From Antedon bifida (taxonomy: Eukaryota > Echinodermata > Crinoidea > Comatulida > Antedonidae), in contig OY727103.1 of NCBI GenBank assembly GCA_963402885.1, positions 2,420,501 through 2,484,500 on the forward strand: a DNA stretch of 64,000 nucleotides, written 5' to 3'. How positions within the stretch are numbered: position 1 is the stretch's first letter; each line of letters opens with the position of its first letter. The notes beneath the pieces are model-generated. The model had not been told where the DNA came from. It made no database searches and saw nothing but the letters and a program-made list of their open reading frames with translations. A program made the translations under genes and the position numbers. Of this stretch, positions 59,773 through 64,000 are shown in pieces.

Positions 59773-60271
59773 GAACATGTGTATCTTCCTTTATGTAACT
59801 GAATAACACCATTAAATCTGTTAAGTTTAGATTGGTCTGTTGCTTATTCTTTGTTCAGCCAGACACAATGCATTACAAAGAGCCAAGTAAATATTATTTA
59901 TGTAAACACTGGTTTAAATATAATATAATAGGAAAATAGCTAATGAGTTTGGTTGCATGTCTTTACAATATATACTGTGTTTACAAAGCTGCTGTCTTAC
60001 ATTATAAAGTCACTTGAACAATATCAAGGACATTATAAAAAAATGTTTGGAATAGAGCATAAAACACTGTAAAAAAAAGCAATGTTAGTTTATTGCGTTT
60101 GTATCAACATTGCCTAATTTATATGAATGAATTTTACTTAAAATAAGCATTTGGTAAACTTTTTGCCTATCATTATTTCATCCTAGCCTACTGTTAGCAG
60201 AACTTTACTATCACAAGTGACTGCAAACCCGAAATAAACAATTTTCAACAGGTCAAAACTGGCCCTATTCT

Positions 60272-60452
60272 TAAGCTCTGTTTACACTATCAAACTAGAC
60301 AAAAAAAGTGTGATGTGCCCAAATATGGCAGTGATATTCCCAAATATGGTAGTGATATTCCCAAATATGGTAGTGATATGACATCATCTTGTCCATATAT
60401 GGGCACATCACATTTTTTGGTCACATTAAGTTTGATATTGTAGACGGAGCTT
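60272..60452 (+). mobile_element. Foldback MITE family 1, copy 20, with three 21 bp units
   Basis: CCAAATATGG at 60319, 60340 and 60361, exactly 21 bp apart, plus CCATATATGG. This is the clearest copy showing expansion of the internal 21 bp unit. Confidence 0.92.
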
Positions 60453-61270
60453 TATGAATCCATAACTTAAGAGTTCCTCCCTCTCCCTTCTTCTTCCTAT
60501 TTCAAACTCCTGGACAGGATCCGCCACAGCTTTTATGGGTACTTCAGTATAGGATTCTTAAACCACTATGAGATGCCATGGTGAATGCAGTAGAGTACTA
60601 CTACAGAATGTATAGACGCACATGGTGCTGACGTATTGTTTGTTTACTGTAGACCTTATCGCGTGTACAGAGTGAGTCACTGTTTGCTCTTCTACCCACT
60701 GAATCCATTCATGGTCCTCACGAAACGCTAGACTTGGTCGCTATCACAACTTAACCACTTCAATTCAAATTTATTAGAACAGATTATGAAATGTTTGCCT
60801 TGTTGACTTTTTAAAATGTTATTTCATATTTTAATTATTATAAAATTACAGCATTATTTAACATTACAAGGATATGATCAGATATGAAATTGTTGAGTGG
60901 ATATTGACAGTAAAAAGTGGATATTTGAGTGTACTAAGCAAAAATAATGTATGAAATGTTTGCATTAGTGTGTATACTATAAATGATTCCACTATATTTT
61001 TTAGTATAAATCACTAGTAACAAATATTACAACTTAACTAGTTATTTATGATCAGGGATGTACAAAATTTGGAGAAGATACGACACGAGTACAGTAGGTG
61101 TTTTAAAGAGGAGGCTAAAATTTATCTTTCTACATTAACTTGAAAAAGAAAATGAGTATGGATTATCCACCATTTTTCTAATTCATTGATTGTGTTAAAA
61201 CAAACATTTCATTTTTCTATGAATAAACGTCAGCTGCTAAACTAGAAATTAGCCAAGCAATTTTGTTCCT

Positions 61271-61350
61271 AAAGCTGTGTCTACACTATCAAACTTTATG
61301 CAACAACAAAAATGTCACACTTTTTTTGTCAAAGTTTATAGACAGCTTTA
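61271..61350. mobile_element. Foldback MITE family 1, copy 21 (minimal)
   Basis: Only the two inverted ends and about 30 bp of interior remain. Its right tip abuts the TTAA-flanked element that follows. Confidence 0.75.
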
Positions 61351-62369
61351 AAGGAAAGGAACACCCTGGGCTAAATGTGCCACTATGCTTATAGATAAAT
61401 GTAATAAAAACATGATTACAATGGTTCAAGGTACAATAGTAAGCAATTTAGTTAAAAAATAGACTTTTAAACGACAACATATCGGAAATTGAACAGCGCC
61501 ATTTTGACAGGTTAAGAGCAATTATGTGACGTCAGATTAGGTGGACGCATTCAAGCAAATCAAAGCATGCATCGTCTTAGTACAGTATTTCAATGGATTT
61601 CAATATGGAAGTGCGGGATATAACCATAAATAAAATCAATTAAATAGCCTAGCATACTTAATATTTTCGGAATATGGCTTGGAGTTTTTATAATTCAGAA
61701 AATTTGGAACCAGAATATATAGAAAGAGAGTTAGTTTTGCATCGTGCTGATGAGGAAAAAAGAACATTCTCGAGCATAACAAGCCGTCGAAGAATGGTGT
61801 ACTTGCGGCCAGTGTATCTGTACTGTATGCCTTACACTAGGCCTAGAACTCGTGTTGAACAAAAATAAAGTAGACACTGCATCGTCAACCAACAGCCTCC
61901 GTTTGGAAGGTTTGTCAGTTAATTCCCCTACCAAATCCCGTTTGAAACAGCTAGGCAATAAAAGTAACAATAGATTAACAATAGCTGAAAGATTTACGAA
62001 TTGGCTTGCAGAAGAAAAGATCGATCGAAGGTTTGTTTACCAAGTCAGCGCATGCTCATACCGTGTCATCGCCGTCCTGCATGACCGCATGTCGCGTTAT
62101 TAGCCAATCATATTAGCGGATTCGCTTAGCCAATGGAAGCGCCGAATGCAACCGCGAATCTTAAAATGTTCGTCGGCCGTATCTGACGTCACAAACAGGC
62201 TGCCATGAGCACAAGATGGCGATTTTCAAATGTCTTGAAAACAGCTTTAAAATCCTGTTTACTAGAAAACTACAAATCCGATTTAAACATAAATTGTTCT
62301 GAATATTAAGTTGGTAGGGTTACTTTTATAATAGTTAGGTAAAATATTAGGTTGTTCCTTTCCTTTAAA
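61347..62369. mobile_element. 1.0 kb inverted-repeat element with TTAA flanks
   Basis: TTTAAAGGAAAGGAACA (61347-61363) is exactly inverted at 62353-62369. Each tip includes TTAA, so a TTAA target duplication next to AGGAAAGGAAC repeats is likely, as in Kolobok- or piggyBac-type DNA transposons. The interior has two TGACGTCA sites (61530 and 62184 regions) and one short ORF. It is too short for a transposase, so it is non-autonomous or internally deleted. Confidence 0.7.
61674..61868 (+). CDS. Short ORF inside the TTAA element, 64 aa
   Basis: Starts MAWSFYNSENLEPEYIEREL and is charged and helical in look, then Arg-rich. A second frame (61852-62103, LRLEGLSVNS...) overlaps its end. Together they could be a decayed or spliced transposon protein. 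No catalytic motif is visible, and the family is not recognised. Confidence 0.35.
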   Translation: MAWSFYNSENLEPEYIERELVLHRADEEKRTFSSITSRRRMVYLRPVYLYCMPYTRPRTRVEQK

Positions 62370-62806
62370 TCTGCCAACACTTGTTCCTTGTCACCAATTA
62401 AGTTGAACTTCACACTCAACTATACACTAGAGGTCTACTTCCTCTGTAATTACACTATAATGGCAGCTCTGTTTTTTGTAATCGATCTGGACTGTCAAAT
62501 TATTTAAAATAATTGGTGACTGTGGATTGATCAAGTAGCTACTTGTAATATTCATTTCCACCCCTGTAATTCAACATGTCTAGTTCCTTGGCTTCATAAA
62601 TAAAACCTTGTACTAAATATAATCACGTCAATCAATTATATGATATGGCAAGCTATTAAATATTTATTTCCTATGTTGTGTTTGTCATCAAGTTTTGGTC
62701 TAAAAACTGAAATGCATTTTAAAATGTTGAGCGTACTGTAGCAACAGAGTTGAGATTTGGAATGAGGTTATTCAATATTTAGTACCAGTAAGCGTAATTT
62801 TACAAA

Positions 62807-63094
62807 GAGAGGTTAAAAAAGAAGCTCATTTTGGTACCGAGAGGTTAAAAAAGATGCTCATTTTGGTATCGAGAGGTTAAAAAAGATGCTCATTTTGGTA
62901 TGGAGAGGTTAAAAAAGATGCTCATTTTGGTACCGAGAGGTTAAAAAAGATGCTCATTTTGGTATCGAGAGGTTAAAAAAGATGCTCATTTTGGTATGGA
63001 GAGGTTAAAAAAGATGCTCATTTTGGTATCCAGATGTTAAAATAGATGCTCATTTTGGTATCCAGAGGTTAAAAAATATGCTCACTTTGGTATC
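62807..63094 (+). repeat. 32 bp minisatellite, nine copies
   Basis: The unit GAGAGGTTAAAAAAGATG + CTCATTTTGGTATC repeats nine times without a gap. Alternating variants (GGTACC, GGTATC, GGTATG at the unit end) suggest higher-order duplication of blocks of three. The last three units are more diverged. Confidence 0.97.
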
Positions 63095-63509
63095 CAGTCT
63101 TACTTAGATTGATGGACCAGGATCCTTGCTTAATCCTACAGTAACTGAAATTTCACCCAAATATTTTGTATAAAAAAAAAAAAAAAATAATAATAATTTT
63201 TAATGTAAGTTCAAGATCTGGCAATGAAAATGTCTTATATAAATTTTCTTATAACATTTTGTATAATTTATTTGTGATGTTTTAACATTAACGTTTGTAC
63301 TGTAGCTGCCAATCAAACTATAAATGTCAATTTTAGCCATCACTCAGTTTTATCTTGACAACATATGTCGTTGTTTATGATAGTATTATGGTTTAATTGG
63401 GCCTAGCAATTAATTGATAAGCTCTTATAAACTATCACATTGATGAACTAGTAACATCCTTAGAATAATGCATAGTCTATTTCAAGGAGAGAATCTGTAT
63501 TCATGCCAT

Positions 63510-63771
63510 AAAGCTCTGTCTACACTATCAAACTAGTTTGACAAAAACAGTGTGATGTACCCAAATATGGTAGTGATAGTCCCAAATATGGAGATGACTT
63601 GAGGCCGACTTGACTTGGGGCAGAGTTGACTTTGGACCGACTTGACGTGGAGCTGACTTGACATTGGCCGAGACGGCTTAGGGCCAAGTTGACCTGCACC
63701 CTAAGCTCATGTCCATATATGGACACATCACATTTTTTGTCACATAAAGTTTGATAATGTAGACAGCTTAA
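63510..63771 (+). mobile_element. Foldback MITE family 1, copy 22, with internal 16 bp satellite
   Basis: Complete ends enclose two CCAAATATGG boxes. The centre is replaced by seven diverged 16 bp units (63590-63701; consensus like CGACTTGACTTGGGGC), GC-richer than the rest, before a final CCATATATGG. Confidence 0.9.
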
Positions 63772-64000
63772 GTCTGAGAAAAACAAATGAGAAATGACAA
63801 AGATGGGAGAATCTGGCATAGGGTTTGTTTCATCTACTCTAATGCTATGTTTACATGGATTATTCAGAGTAAAATTGCAGTCATAGTCACTTTCAATTTG
63901 TGTGTTACTACATAGATGTATGGTTACTGTTAAACTGTTAAAATATTGATTTTTGACATCTCTCAGTCAAGTCTGGGTGTACAATGAATGCAACACAAAG

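Overview
The window is animal nuclear DNA: AT-rich, with long intergenic tracts, many small introns and dense short transposable elements. The gene content (an intronless Toll-like receptor, an F-box/WD40 protein, Rap1, the ciliary protein IFT122) and frequent AGGCCTA-type motifs suit a marine invertebrate deuterostome, most likely an echinoderm. That assignment is inference.

Layout. 0.8-3.4 kb (minus): complete single-exon Toll-like receptor. 3.4-11.8 kb: no gene; dominated by a composite repeat (6.56-11.2 kb) holding three 1.2-1.5 kb units rich in the palindrome TGACGTCA and ending in three perfect hairpins. 11.86-16.23 kb (plus): ten-exon F-box/seven-WD40 protein, a probable SCF ubiquitin-ligase substrate receptor. 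16.2-18.8 kb: intergenic. 18.81-25.36 kb: three nearly identical 2.18 kb tandem units, each with two divergent tRNA-like sequences and a 1.3 kb inverted-repeat element. 25.9-34.1 kb (plus): Rap1 small GTPase, six coding exons and a probable upstream noncoding exon. 37.86-49.11 kb (plus): complete IFT122 in 24 exons (1185 codons), a subunit of the IFT-A train. 50.0-53.2 kb (plus): small secreted protein with a fibronectin-III-like segment. 53.2-64 kb: no convincing gene; a second copy of the secreted gene's putative promoter and 5' exon, several tandem repeats, and a 1 kb TTAA-flanked inverted-repeat element with a short ORF.

The genes do not form one pathway; they are ordinary neighbours in a repeat-rich euchromatic region. 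The most unusual signal is regulatory. A foldback MITE present about 22 times carries perfect CArG boxes (SRF sites, CC(A/T)6GG) in a 21 bp internal repeat, and two introns of IFT122 hold tandem arrays of CCATATTAGG-type boxes at the same 21 bp period (two helical turns). Other notable points are three GC-AG introns with the same donor, a duplicated exon end with its donor and a decoy acceptor in IFT122, and ten perfect CRE palindromes in the 6.6-10.8 kb repeat.

Exon borders were set by hand from reading frame, splice consensus and family knowledge; no alignment or transcript data were used.
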